DNA of 64,000 nucleotides from an uncultured Tessaracoccus sp. Its GTDB lineage: Bacteria > Actinomycetota > Actinomycetes > Propionibacteriales > Propionibacteriaceae. Location of the stretch: the NCBI RefSeq assembly GCF_947255005.1, contig NZ_CAMYFI010000004.1, positions 1-64,000 on the forward strand, read 5' to 3'. This document shows, in pieces, positions 43,796 through 52,319 of this stretch (position 1 is its first letter; each line of letters starts with the position of its first letter). The position numbers and the translations under genes are program-made. Under the pieces are notes generated by a model that was given only the letters and a program-made list of their open reading frames with translations, searched no databases and had not been told where the DNA came from.

Positions 43796-44650
43796 TCACC
43801 CCTTCACCGATCCCGCGACAACGCCTTCGATGATGTGCTTCTGAGCAAACATGTAGAAGACGATGATCGGGATGATCGCGAGCACCAGCATGGCCATCAT
43901 TGCCCCCATGTCACGGTTGCCGTTGGAGCCGACGAACTGCTGCACCACCACCGGGATCGTCTTGTACTCGGTCGACAGGCCGATCACGAGGTACGGCAGC
44001 AGGTAGTCGTTCCAGATCCACATGGCATTGAGGATCGCGACGGTGATGCTCACCGGCTTCAGGATCGGCCAGACGATCTGGAAATAGCTCTGCACAGGGG
44101 AACAACCGTCCATGTAGGCGGCCTCCTCGATCTCGACGGGGATCGACTTCACGAAACCGGAGAAGATGAACGTCGACAGACCTGCGCCGAAGCCCAGGTA
44201 GAGGACCACCATGCCCAGTGGGTTGGCCAGCCCCAGCATGTCGGCGAGCTTCACCGTCGGGAACATCACCATCTGGAAGGGGATGACCATTGAGAACACG
44301 AGCAGGTAGTAGATCAGTGACGTCCACCACCGCTTCACTCGGGTGATGTAGTAGGCGAGCATCGCACAGAGGAACACAATGACCGCCACCGAGGTGATCG
44401 TGATGAAGAACGACCACCCGATCGCGCCCAGGAAGCCCTGCCTCGTGAGCCCTGTGACGTAGTTTTCGAGGCCGGCCCACATCTCCCCAAGGGGGATTGC
44501 GAACGGGTTGGCACTGATCGCGAACTTCTGCTTGAACGAGTTGAGCAGGATGAACACGATCGGGCCGAGGAACACCACGGTGAGCGCGATGAGCAGCACG
44601 TATATCGTGGCGACGGCCACCGGGTTGCGCTTGATGGTGTGCTGGCTCAT
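43796..44650 (-). CDS. Sugar ABC transporter permease (MalG type)
   Basis: A 284-residue six-segment permease. The EAA loop reads EEAAYMDGCSPVQSYFQIVWP and the C-terminus HIIEGVVAGSVKG is typical of CUT1 MalG-like subunits. It overlaps the upstream permease by 4 bases (ATGA) and lies 4 bases before the LacI gene. No ATPase is encoded in this cluster. Confidence 0.92.
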   Translation of the reverse strand: MSQHTIKRNPVAVATIYVLLIALTVVFLGPIVFILLNSFKQKFAISANPFAIPLGEMWAGLENYVTGLTRQGFLGAIGWSFFITITSVAVIVFLCAMLAYYITRVKRWWTSLIYYLLVFSMVIPFQMVMFPTVKLADMLGLANPLGMVVLYLGFGAGLSTFIFSGFVKSIPVEIEEAAYMDGCSPVQSYFQIVWPILKPVSITVAILNAMWIWNDYLLPYLVIGLSTEYKTIPVVVQQFVGSNGNRDMGAMMAMLVLAIIPIIVFYMFAQKHIIEGVVAGSVKG

Positions 44651-45492
44651 GCCTCGACCTCCCGGCTGCGGGTGATGTTGAGCTGGAACAAAGCGATGAT
44701 CACGACGACGATCACGAACAGGACCGCCTTCGCCTGACCCACACCCTCAGTGCCGACACGACCGAACATGGTCTGGAAGATGTTGAGCGCCACCATCTCG
44801 GTCTGCCGCAACGGGGCGCCGTTGGTGAGCGCCAGGTTCTGGTCGAACAGCTTGAACGAGTTGGACAGCGTGAGGAACAGACAGATCGTGATCGTGGGCA
44901 TGATCATGGGGATCGTCACGTTGCGCAGCACCTGCCAGCGGCCGGCGCCGTCGATGGCCGCGGCCTCGGTCAGCTCGGGCGGGACGTTCTGCAAACCGGC
45001 GATGTAGATGACCATCATGTAGCCCACCTGCTGCCAGTTGATCAGCACGATCAGGCCGACGAACCCATACTCCCACTTGGAGATGATCGTGGTGCCGTAC
45101 TGCGCGAGGAACGCGTTGATGATCGACTGCCAGGTGTAACCGAGCACGATGCCACCGATGAGGTTCGGCATGAAGAAGATGGTGCGGAAGACGTTGGTGC
45201 ACGCCAGCTTCTGGGTCAGGAGCTTGGCGATGGCGAACGCGAAGAGGTTCACGGTGAGGACCGAGACGATGACCACGAGCACCGTGAATCCGAAGGACGC
45301 GACGAAGCCGTCCTTCTCAGCCAGTGCTCGCTGGTAGTTCTTCAGACCGACGAACTGGGCGTCGTTGATCGTCGTGAACTCTGCGAACGAGAGATACAGG
45401 CCGATGGCGAATGGCGCGAGAAACGCGATGAGGAACGCCACCGACGTCGGTAACACGAACAGCGGGAAATACTTCTTGAGGGATCGTTCCAT
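44647..45492 (-). CDS. Sugar ABC transporter permease (MalF type)
   Basis: A 281-residue permease with six hydrophobic segments. The EAA loop reads LTEAAAIDGAGRWQVLRNVTIP. It pairs with the following MalG-type subunit. The start ATG at 45492 follows the binding-protein gene by 66 bases. The early block FAEFTTINDAQFVGLKNYQ is a usual MalF-type feature. Confidence 0.92.
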   Translation of the reverse strand: MERSLKKYFPLFVLPTSVAFLIAFLAPFAIGLYLSFAEFTTINDAQFVGLKNYQRALAEKDGFVASFGFTVLVVIVSVLTVNLFAFAIAKLLTQKLACTNVFRTIFFMPNLIGGIVLGYTWQSIINAFLAQYGTTIISKWEYGFVGLIVLINWQQVGYMMVIYIAGLQNVPPELTEAAAIDGAGRWQVLRNVTIPMIMPTITICLFLTLSNSFKLFDQNLALTNGAPLRQTEMVALNIFQTMFGRVGTEGVGQAKAVLFVIVVVIIALFQLNITRSREVEA

Positions 45493-45558
45493 GATTGCCT
45501 GCCCTGCCAGGGGCGGAACGGGCCAGCCGCTCCGCCCCTGGCATCGAGGTGAACCGGA

Positions 45559-46899
45559 TCAGCCGTTCACTGCCGCCTTCTCGGCAGCCCAGCTTTCCTT
45601 GACCTTGGTCACTACCTCATCCCACTGGATGTTGCCGGATGCGTACTGCGCAAGAAGCTGCTCGTAGTTGTCCTTGAACGCCTGCGACGGGAAGGTGGTG
45701 AAGTCCCACGGCACCGGCGTCATGTCCGAACCCAGGTAGCGGGCGATCTCCTTGGCCAGCGGGTCGTTCGGGGCGGCATCGCCGAAGGACTTGAACGGCG
45801 CGATGAAGCCGAGTTCCTCCGTGACGTGCTTCTTGCCCTTCTCGTCGGAGAACAACCAGTTAACGAAGTCGATGGTGGCCTTCTGATCAGCCTCGGGCGC
45901 CTTGGCGTTGATCGCCATAAAGGCCTCGGTGCCGATGGCAATGCCCATCTTGTCCTCGCCCGGGTATCCGCCGTACATCGGGAGGAACTTAATGTCATCC
46001 TCCTTGACGGTGGTGCCCTGCACGTCCTTGATCTGGCTCCAGGCCCAGTTGCCGTTCTGGACCATCGCGGCCTTGCCGGTGGCAAACTCCGCCATCGAGT
46101 CGGTCACCGTCTTTGACGGGGAGAGAGTCTTCTCCACCGTGGAGTCGGTGAGGTAGAGGTCGAAGAGGTTCTTGTACTGGTCGGAATACTTGAAGGCCAA
46201 CTCGTCCTTGTCGGTGACCTGATCGTCGGCATACTCGAAGTGCACCGGGAGGTTCATGAGGTGGGTGTACCAGCGCCAGCCCTCGCCGGTGGACAACGAG
46301 GTGGACGCGAACACGCCGTCGATGCCGAGATCGGCCTTCTTCGCCTGCATGTCATCGGCGACTTCCTTGAGCTTGTCGAAGCCCTTGATCTCGTCCACGG
46401 ACTTGGCCTTGGCATCAGGCAGCGCGAAGTATTTGTCCATGATGGTGTTGTTGTAGATGATGCCGTAGCCCTCGACGGCCAGCGGCACGCCGTAGATCTT
46501 GCCGTCCTCACCCTTCAGCGCCAGGCCGGGATCCGTGAGGTCCTTCGCGAACGCGGTATCGGTGAGGTCTGCCGCATAGGACTGCCAGCTCTTCAGGCCG
46601 ACGGGACCGTTGATGTTGAACAGCGTCGGCGCACTGGACTTGGTGACCTCGGACTTGAGGGTCTGTTCGTAGGTGCCCGACGCCGCGGTCTGGACCTTGA
46701 CCTCGACACCGGTGGCCTCGGTGTATGCCTTGGCGATGGCCTTGTAGGTCTCCTCGGACTCGGGCTTCCAGTTGAGGAAATAGACCTTGCCCTTGCCATC
46801 GCCGTCGGAGCCTCCCGCATCGCCGCCACATGCGGCCAGGGAGCCGACGGCCAGGGTGGTGACGGCCAGCAGCGCCACCGCACGCTTCAGATTGTGCAT
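45559..46899 (-). CDS. Sugar ABC transporter substrate-binding lipoprotein (CUT1)
   Basis: A 446-residue binding protein. The signal peptide MHNLKRAVALLAVTTLAVG leads to a lipobox LAAC (Cys about 24) and a Gly/Asp-rich tether. Family 1 solute-binding features follow (GVPLAVEGYGIIYNN, GKAAMVQNGNWAWSQI). The ATG at 46899 gives a proper signal peptide and has GAAAGG upstream; a start 22 codons earlier would spoil it. It is the first gene of the LacI-regulated importer operon. Confidence 0.92.
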   Translation of the reverse strand: MHNLKRAVALLAVTTLAVGSLAACGGDAGGSDGDGKGKVYFLNWKPESEETYKAIAKAYTEATGVEVKVQTAASGTYEQTLKSEVTKSSAPTLFNINGPVGLKSWQSYAADLTDTAFAKDLTDPGLALKGEDGKIYGVPLAVEGYGIIYNNTIMDKYFALPDAKAKSVDEIKGFDKLKEVADDMQAKKADLGIDGVFASTSLSTGEGWRWYTHLMNLPVHFEYADDQVTDKDELAFKYSDQYKNLFDLYLTDSTVEKTLSPSKTVTDSMAEFATGKAAMVQNGNWAWSQIKDVQGTTVKEDDIKFLPMYGGYPGEDKMGIAIGTEAFMAINAKAPEADQKATIDFVNWLFSDEKGKKHVTEELGFIAPFKSFGDAAPNDPLAKEIARYLGSDMTPVPWDFTTFPSQAFKDNYEQLLAQYASGNIQWDEVVTKVKESWAAEKAAVNG

Positions 46900-46965
46900 T
46901 CGTATGTGCCTTTCTCGACGACGTTGTCCCACCCCTGCAAGTAGGGGCGCACGGAAGTGGTTCAC

Positions 46966-47047
46966 TAAAACGTTTCCGTTGCCTCTGATACTACAACTTG
47001 TAATGCAGCGGCACCAGAGCCGGGGGTCTCACTTCGGTAACGTTTCC
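46966..47047 (-). promoter_or_regulatory. Two LacI-type operators upstream of the importer operon
   Basis: Two near-palindromes centred on ACGT, TAAAACGTTTCC (46966-46977) and GGTAACGTTTCC (47036-47047), share the string AACGTTTCCGT. They are 70 bases apart, about seven helical turns. They resemble LacI/CcpA-like sites with a central CG. A third symmetric word, TACAACTTGTA (about 46992-47002), lies between them. The likely regulator is the LacI-family protein at 42751. The rest of 46900-47074 shows no gene. Confidence 0.75.
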
Positions 47048-47074
47048 GTAGCGGCTCGGGCGCCCGGGTCCAGA

Positions 47075-48166
47075 TCACAATAGGATGAGCAGGTCCCTGT
47101 GTACAACGGGCCCGTGCATGCCGAGGGCGTCGTCGATCTCGCCTTCGGCCAGCGCCTCGCGCAGCTCGTGCGAACCGTGACCGGCGAACCCCCGGGCAAC
47201 CACACGCTCGTCAGGGCCCAGCACCTCGATCGGATCGCCCTCCTCGAAGGCGCCGTCAATGTGCGTGACTCCAACCGGCAGCAGCGAGGCGTGCTGGCTC
47301 GTGATGGCGGTGACGGCGCCTGCGTCGACGTGCACTCGTCCTCGCGGTTGGGCCGCGTGAGCAAGCCACAGCAGGCGGCGAGGGCGTCGCTTGCCCGCGG
47401 GGACGAACCAGGTACCGACGTCCTCCCCTCGCAGTGCGGGCGCCAGGTTGTCGGCGCTAGTGAGTGTGACGCCGATGCCGGCCGAGGTCGCGATCTCAGC
47501 AGACTGCAGCTTCGTGCGCATGCCCCCGGTTCCGACGCGCGAACCAATACGGGAGGTGTCGACGTCGAGGGCTGCCACGTCGTCGACGCGGCTCAGCATC
47601 GTCGCGCCCGGCGTCTCAGGGTGGGCCGTGTAGAGCCCGTCGACGTCACTCAGCAGCACCAGTGCGTCGGCGCGCACCAGATGGGCGATGAGCGCAGCAA
47701 GCCGATCATTATCGCCGAAGCGGACCTCGTGGGTTGCCGTCGTATCGTTCTCGTTGACGATCGGCACGACTCCGAGGCGAAACAGCCTGGAAAACGTATT
47801 GAGCGCGTTGCGGTAGGTGGTGGGGCTCAGCACATCCTCGACGGTGAGCAGCAGCTGCGCGACGGTCAGCCCGTGCGCCGCAAATGCGTCGCTGTAGGAA
47901 CGAATAAGTAGCCCCTGCCCGACTGCTGCGGCGGCCTGCTGTGTTTCCAAGTCACGCGGGCGACGGCGAAGCCCCAGCGGCTTCAGCGCTGCGGCGATGG
48001 CCCCTGACGTGACCACGACGACACGTCGGCCGTCGTTGTGCAGCCCGGCCAGCACCGTCGCGAGCGTCTGGATGCGTGCCTCGTCGAGGGAGCCGTCGGG
48101 GTGCGTCAGCGATGAGGAGCCAATCTTGACGACAATGCGCTGCGCATTGGTGATCTCACTCCGCAT
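47075..48166 (-). CDS. proB: Glutamate 5-kinase
   Basis: ProB phosphorylates glutamate, the first and feedback-controlled step of proline synthesis. The 363-residue protein has the amino-acid kinase domain (VVVKIGSSSLT, VVVTSGAIAAALKPLG, NENDTTAT, GTGGMRTKLQSA) and a C-terminal PUA domain (about 280-363). The ATG at 48166 is inside the obgE 3' end (11-base overlap), with GGAGGGG further upstream. Its PUA domain is duplicated as a broken copy at 41835-42115. Confidence 0.94.
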   Translation of the reverse strand: MRSEITNAQRIVVKIGSSSLTHPDGSLDEARIQTLATVLAGLHNDGRRVVVVTSGAIAAALKPLGLRRRPRDLETQQAAAAVGQGLLIRSYSDAFAAHGLTVAQLLLTVEDVLSPTTYRNALNTFSRLFRLGVVPIVNENDTTATHEVRFGDNDRLAALIAHLVRADALVLLSDVDGLYTAHPETPGATMLSRVDDVAALDVDTSRIGSRVGTGGMRTKLQSAEIATSAGIGVTLTSADNLAPALRGEDVGTWFVPAGKRRPRRLLWLAHAAQPRGRVHVDAGAVTAITSQHASLLPVGVTHIDGAFEEGDPIEVLGPDERVVARGFAGHGSHELREALAEGEIDDALGMHGPVVHRDLLILL

Positions 48167-49646
48167 CGTCGTCAGCAATCCCCTCCAGCGCGTAGTCCAC
48201 GCCGGCGGCCTTCGCCGCGTGATACTCCGCGTTGCGCTCGCGGCGACGCGTTGCGGCGGGACGTTCGGTGTCGAAGCGCTGATCCTCACCGCGTCGGCTC
48301 AAATTTTCTGCACCAGATTCGATCTGCGGGGCGAAATCAAACACGACGGCGTCCTCCCCGCCGATGGCCACAGCATCGCCGGCGATGGCTCCGAGCTGCA
48401 GGAGCTTGTCTTCGATTCCCAGACGATTGAGACGGTCTGCGAGGTACCCGACGGCCTCAGCATTATTGAAATCGGTCTGCCGGATCCAGCGTTCTGGCTT
48501 ATCACCACGCACGCGCCACAGGAAGCCGCCTTCCCCGTCGCCCTTCTTCTCGATGGTGAATTCCTCGACGCTACCCCGCTTTCGTCCGACCGCCTTGGGC
48601 CGGATAACTGGCCTGGGCGCCGGTTTCGGCAACGCCGCGCGTCGTTCTTCAACGATAGCGGCCATCGCGAACTTCAACTCGTTGAGCCCCTCGCTGGTCT
48701 TCGTGGAGATGGTGAACACCTGATGACCGGCCGCTTCCAGCTCCGGGCGAACCATGTCTGCCATCTCGGAAGCATCCGGCAGATCCACTTTGTTCAACGC
48801 CACGAGGCGCGGGCGGTCTTCAAGCCCACCGTGCGCGGTGAGCTCGCCTTCGATGATTTCCAGGTCGGTCAGCGGATCGCGCCCGGGTTCATAGGTGGCG
48901 AGATCAATGACGTGCACGATCGCCTGACAACGCTCGATGTGACGCAAGAAATCGAAGCCGAGGCCTTTGCCAAGCGACGCTCCCTCGATGAGGCCTGGCA
49001 CATCAGCGACGGTGTACGTCACGTCGCCCGCACTCACCACCCCAAGGTTGGGCACGAGCGTGGTGAACGGATAGTCGGCGATCTTCGGCCTCGCCTTCGA
49101 GATGGCGGCGATGAGCGATGACTTTCCTGCCGACGGGAACCCGACGAGGCCGACATCGGCCACCACTTTGAGCTCGAGTCGGATCTCCCGCGACTCGCCT
49201 TCCTCACCCAACAACGCGAAACCGGGGGCTTTCCGTGTCGACGAGGCCAGCGCGGCGTTACCGAGACCACCACGGCCACCTTCTGCGACGATGAACTCCT
49301 GGCCATCCTCGGTGAGGTCGGCCAGTTGTTCACCAGTGACAATGTCGGTAACGACGGTGCCGCTCGGCACATTGAGCACGATGCTCTCCCCCGCAGCGCC
49401 GTGCTTGAAGTCGCCCTGTCCGGGGTTGCCGTTGCTCGCACGACGGATCGATTGCCTGTGAAATTCGAGCAGCGTGTGGAGGCCGCCATCGACGCGCAGA
49501 ACGACGGACCCCCCGTCGCCGCCGTTACCTCCGTCTGGGCCGCCGAGCGGCTTGAACTTCTCGCGTTTTACGGACGCGCAGCCGTGCCCACCGTTGCCGG
49601 CAGCGACGGTGAACCGCACGCGGTCTACGAAGGAGGGAATGGCCAT
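48156..49646 (-). CDS. obgE: GTPase Obg
   Basis: Obg is an essential ribosome-assembly and stress-linked GTPase. The 496-residue protein has the glycine-rich OBG domain (residues 1-158; GGDGGSVVLRV, GGRGGLGNAAL), the G domain with GFPSAGKSSLI, DVPGLIEGA and LNKVDLP, and a C-terminal OCT domain (about 345-430) with an acidic tail. The order rplU-rpmA-obgE-proB is canonical. Confidence 0.96.
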   Translation of the reverse strand: MAIPSFVDRVRFTVAAGNGGHGCASVKREKFKPLGGPDGGNGGDGGSVVLRVDGGLHTLLEFHRQSIRRASNGNPGQGDFKHGAAGESIVLNVPSGTVVTDIVTGEQLADLTEDGQEFIVAEGGRGGLGNAALASSTRKAPGFALLGEEGESREIRLELKVVADVGLVGFPSAGKSSLIAAISKARPKIADYPFTTLVPNLGVVSAGDVTYTVADVPGLIEGASLGKGLGFDFLRHIERCQAIVHVIDLATYEPGRDPLTDLEIIEGELTAHGGLEDRPRLVALNKVDLPDASEMADMVRPELEAAGHQVFTISTKTSEGLNELKFAMAAIVEERRAALPKPAPRPVIRPKAVGRKRGSVEEFTIEKKGDGEGGFLWRVRGDKPERWIRQTDFNNAEAVGYLADRLNRLGIEDKLLQLGAIAGDAVAIGGEDAVVFDFAPQIESGAENLSRRGEDQRFDTERPAATRRRERNAEYHAAKAAGVDYALEGIADDDAE

Positions 49647-49675
49647 AGGGGCAAGCCTATCGTTTGGAGGAATGC

Positions 49676-49703
49676 GAAAAGCGGCCCCGAAAGGCCGCTT
49701 TTC
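49676..49703 (-). terminator. Hairpin between rpmA and obgE
   Basis: A perfect 11-bp stem, GAAAAGCGGCC (49676-49686) with GGCCGCTTTTC (49693-49703), has a 6-base loop. Read on the minus strand it ends in CTTTTC, an intrinsic-terminator shape 17 bases past the rpmA stop, so obgE may be partly or wholly uncoupled from the ribosomal protein transcript. Confidence 0.85.
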
Positions 49704-49719
49704 GCTGAAAACAGATTCG

Positions 49720-49971
49720 TCAGGCAGAGACGACGCTCACGACGCGACGGCCGCGCTTCACGCCGAACTGCACGCTGCCCTCAGCGAGTGCGAAGAGGGT
49801 GTCGTCGCCACCGCGGCCGACATTGTCGCCGGGGTGGAACTGGGTGCCGCGCTGACGCACGATGATTTCACCTGCGCCAACGACCTCGCCGCCGAAGCGC
49901 TTGACGCCAAGGCGCTGCGCGTTGGAGTCGCGGCCGTTACGGGTGGAGGAAACGCCCTTCTTGGATGCCAT
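49720..49971 (-). CDS. rpmA: 50S ribosomal protein L27
   Basis: An 83-residue protein. The conserved N-terminus MASKKGVSSTRNGRDS near the peptidyl-transfer centre and the body block GGEVVGAGEIIVRQRGTQFHPG identify L27. The N-terminus begins directly at the mature sequence, with no Firmicutes-type extension. It follows rplU by 13 bases. Confidence 0.97.
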   Translation of the reverse strand: MASKKGVSSTRNGRDSNAQRLGVKRFGGEVVGAGEIIVRQRGTQFHPGDNVGRGGDDTLFALAEGSVQFGVKRGRRVVSVVSA

Positions 49972-49984
49972 GGTTCTTACTCCC

Positions 49985-50293
49985 TCAGCTCTCGATGCCG
50001 GTGATCTTCACCTGGGTGTAGCGCTGGCGGTGGCCAAGGCGCTTCTTGTAGCCGGTCTTGTTCTTGTACTTCATGATCCGGATCTTCGGGCCCTTGGTTT
50101 CGCCGAGCACCTCTGCAGTGACGGAAACCTTGTCAAGGCCCTTGGCGTCGGAGGTGATCTTGTCACCGTCGACGAGCAGCAGGGGCTGCAGGTTGACGGT
50201 ACCGCCGACCTCTTCGGACACCAGATCGATGTCGAGGATGTCGCCAACAGCAACCTTGTGCTGGCGTCCGCCGTTGCGCACGATTGCGTACAC
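49985..50293 (-). CDS. rplU: 50S ribosomal protein L21
   Basis: A 102-residue protein that begins MYAIVRNGGRQHKVAVGD (GTG start) and ends GHRQRYTQVKITGI, both L21 hallmarks. Upstream AAGAAGG/AGGTAGG can serve as ribosome-binding site. In many actinobacteria an RNase E/G gene precedes rplU; here it does not, and a catabolic island begins instead. Confidence 0.97.
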   Translation of the reverse strand: MYAIVRNGGRQHKVAVGDILDIDLVSEEVGGTVNLQPLLLVDGDKITSDAKGLDKVSVTAEVLGETKGPKIRIMKYKNKTGYKKRLGHRQRYTQVKITGIES

Positions 50294-50943
50294 GCCTGAC
50301 CTACCTTCTTGGAAACTCTACTTCACGTTAACCAGTGCGCCGGCATCACAACAGCGACACCCGGCAATGCACCGAGGGACTACTCTACGACTTCAGCGGC
50401 ACCTGGTCAAACGTCAACCCGACGCCCTGTCTCCAGCGGCCTGCCGCTATGCCCTTTGCCACAGGCGGCCGTGTACCAACCTCGGCTCCGTAGTGGGAGA
50501 TTCCGTACCGGGAGATTCCAATGTTAAATCCGACGGCCATCGCCGCTGCCGAAGCCAACGACGAGACTGTACTGTCTCACGTCTGCCAGGCAACAGTGGG
50601 TAGCTCCTACACGATTCAGGCCGCTTGCGAAGGCGTGACGAAGACGGCCTACCGGATCAAGGTGGCAAACCTCGCAGACTTCGAATACGCGTTCGATCAC
50701 GGGAAAGACACTCTCCTGCGGCGTTCTCGGGCGAGCAAGGGTGGGAACTTGGAACTCGCCAGCGACGATGCAGGCAGCGCGACAGTTCGTGACTCGCCGA
50801 CATCCAGCTCGAGTGTTAGACAGGCAACGCCTTACTTCTTGGAGACGGAACCACGGCGGCGATGCAGAAAGCACCTCGCCAGAGCGTGTCCGAAGGCGCA
50901 GGCGCATTTCCGATGTACACGGTCCTGACACTCAATGCGCGCG
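50294..50943. other. Region without a recognised gene; one possible ORF
   Basis: About 650 bases between rplU and the ROK gene. A plus-strand frame at 50521-50928 (135 residues, starting MLNPTAIAAAEANDE) has GGGAG 6-7 bases before its ATG, but I recognise no family, its C-terminal third is low in complexity and Arg-rich, and overlapping frames are open on both strands. A short direct repeat, GGGAGATTCC twice (about 50495-50519), precedes it. The stretch may be a decayed gene at the junction with the catabolic island. Confidence 0.4.
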
Positions 50944-52209
50944 TCACACCACTTCTACAGGCGACTGGCGCCGCAGGAGCCGTGCGATACCCTCAACAGA
51001 AAGCAACTGGTCAACGGCCGTGAACGCTGCACCTACAAGCCCAGCGCGCTCCCCCAGCGGCGAAACCACTACTTCCAGGGACCTCGTGGCCAGCGGCAGC
51101 GAACGACGCAGCACAGCCTGGCGGAGTGTGGCGAGATAGAGATCAAGCGAACGCCCGACCCGCCCACCTATGACGATCATCGCTGGGTTGAGCAGGTTGA
51201 CCAGTTGCGCGAGAACGCCGCCGACTGTGCGCGCGGATTCCACAAGCAGTCGAATTGCAACGGGATCACCGAAGTGCGCAGCACGCACGATGGCCTCAAC
51301 CGTGCGTCCTCCGGAGGCGCAACATTGCACAAGCTGTGACGCGTTCGGCTCATTCAGCGCATCCTCAAGAGCACTGACGAGCTTTGTCCCGCCAGCCACC
51401 GCTTCCAGGCAGCCATAGTTACCACAGCGACACAGTTCGGCGTCACCTGATGCCACCGAGATATGCCCAATATCACCGGCTGCCCCCTGCGCGCCACGAT
51501 GGAGTTTGCCAGACGACACGATGCCTGCACCAACGCCAGTGCCAACCTTCAGATAGACGACATCTTCATACTGTTGGGCAACGCCGGCCCGCAGTTCCCC
51601 GACGGCCATCATGTTGACGTCGTTATCTACCCACACTGGGCAGCCCAGTCGATCCGCGAAGAATCCTCGCACGTCAAACCCATCCCAGCCCGGCATGATT
51701 GGTGGCGCATACGGCTTCCCTGATTCCCATTCAACTGGCCCCGGCAGCCCGATGCCCATTCCCCATACTCGTGGCTCCATGTCCACGCTGAGACTGCTGA
51801 GTGCACGCAAGACTGTCTCGAGTGTTTGGACTGGCCCCTCCTTGACATCGATCGGCATCTCTTCCGACACGAGAATCTGCCCAGAAAGGTTGGCGACACC
51901 CACCTCCAGCCTCGTGGCGCCGAGCTCCGCAGCGTAGACGAGACCAGCATCGAGAACCAACTCGAGCGACCTCGGCGCCCTCCCTCCTGTCGAGCGCCGC
52001 AGACCTCCGTCGCGCACGAGCCCTAATGCCTGGAGACGCTCCACGCGGTCCGCGACCACATTGCGCGCCAATTGCGTTTGCCGCACTAACTCCGGTCGAG
52101 TTTGCGCTTCGCCACTACGGATGAGGTCTAGTACCGAGACCATGCTCTGAAGCCCCCCATGAGGGGACTCCCAGCTATACGCAGGACTCACGGCGTCCAC
52201 CTCCTTCAT
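50944..52209 (-). CDS. ROK-family transcriptional regulator
   Basis: A 421-residue ROK repressor. The N-terminal winged helix reads SVLDLIRSGEAQTRPELVRQ (residues about 24-80), then the ROK sugar-kinase-like domain with the zinc motif CRCGNYGCLEA and the ATP-site-like block VYLKVGTGVGAGIV. It faces away from the importer operon at 52320 and should control it and itself. The ATG at 52209 is preferred because the helix-turn-helix follows closely; no strong ribosome-binding site is seen. The ligand is probably the imported sugar or a product. Confidence 0.9.
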   Translation of the reverse strand: MKEVDAVSPAYSWESPHGGLQSMVSVLDLIRSGEAQTRPELVRQTQLARNVVADRVERLQALGLVRDGGLRRSTGGRAPRSLELVLDAGLVYAAELGATRLEVGVANLSGQILVSEEMPIDVKEGPVQTLETVLRALSSLSVDMEPRVWGMGIGLPGPVEWESGKPYAPPIMPGWDGFDVRGFFADRLGCPVWVDNDVNMMAVGELRAGVAQQYEDVVYLKVGTGVGAGIVSSGKLHRGAQGAAGDIGHISVASGDAELCRCGNYGCLEAVAGGTKLVSALEDALNEPNASQLVQCCASGGRTVEAIVRAAHFGDPVAIRLLVESARTVGGVLAQLVNLLNPAMIVIGGRVGRSLDLYLATLRQAVLRRSLPLATRSLEVVVSPLGERAGLVGAAFTAVDQLLSVEGIARLLRRQSPVEVV

Positions 52210-52241
52210 TTGAAGTTTCGAGAACGAGTGTAGACGAGGAC

Positions 52242-52271
52242 TTGACTTCTGCCCGTTAAGAACATAAGTTC
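52242..52271 (+). promoter_or_regulatory. Probable promoter with overlapping operator of the catabolic island
   Basis: A -35 TTGACT (52242-52247), a 17-base spacer and a -10 TAAGTT (52265-52270) precede the binding-protein gene. The palindrome GAAC-ATAA-GTTC (52260-52271) overlaps the -10 box, a position suited to repression by the divergent ROK protein. The start ATG with AAGGAG lies at 52320. Confidence 0.65.
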
Positions 52272-52319
52272 GTACACGTAATGCGGAAGTGCGATGGTGC
52301 ACAACATAAGGAGTTCGAT

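Noticed and set aside
50524..50931. A minus-strand frame opposite the possible ORF at 50521
   Set aside because: It is Cys/Arg-rich with no motif or ribosome-binding site, and overlaps a slightly better plus frame.
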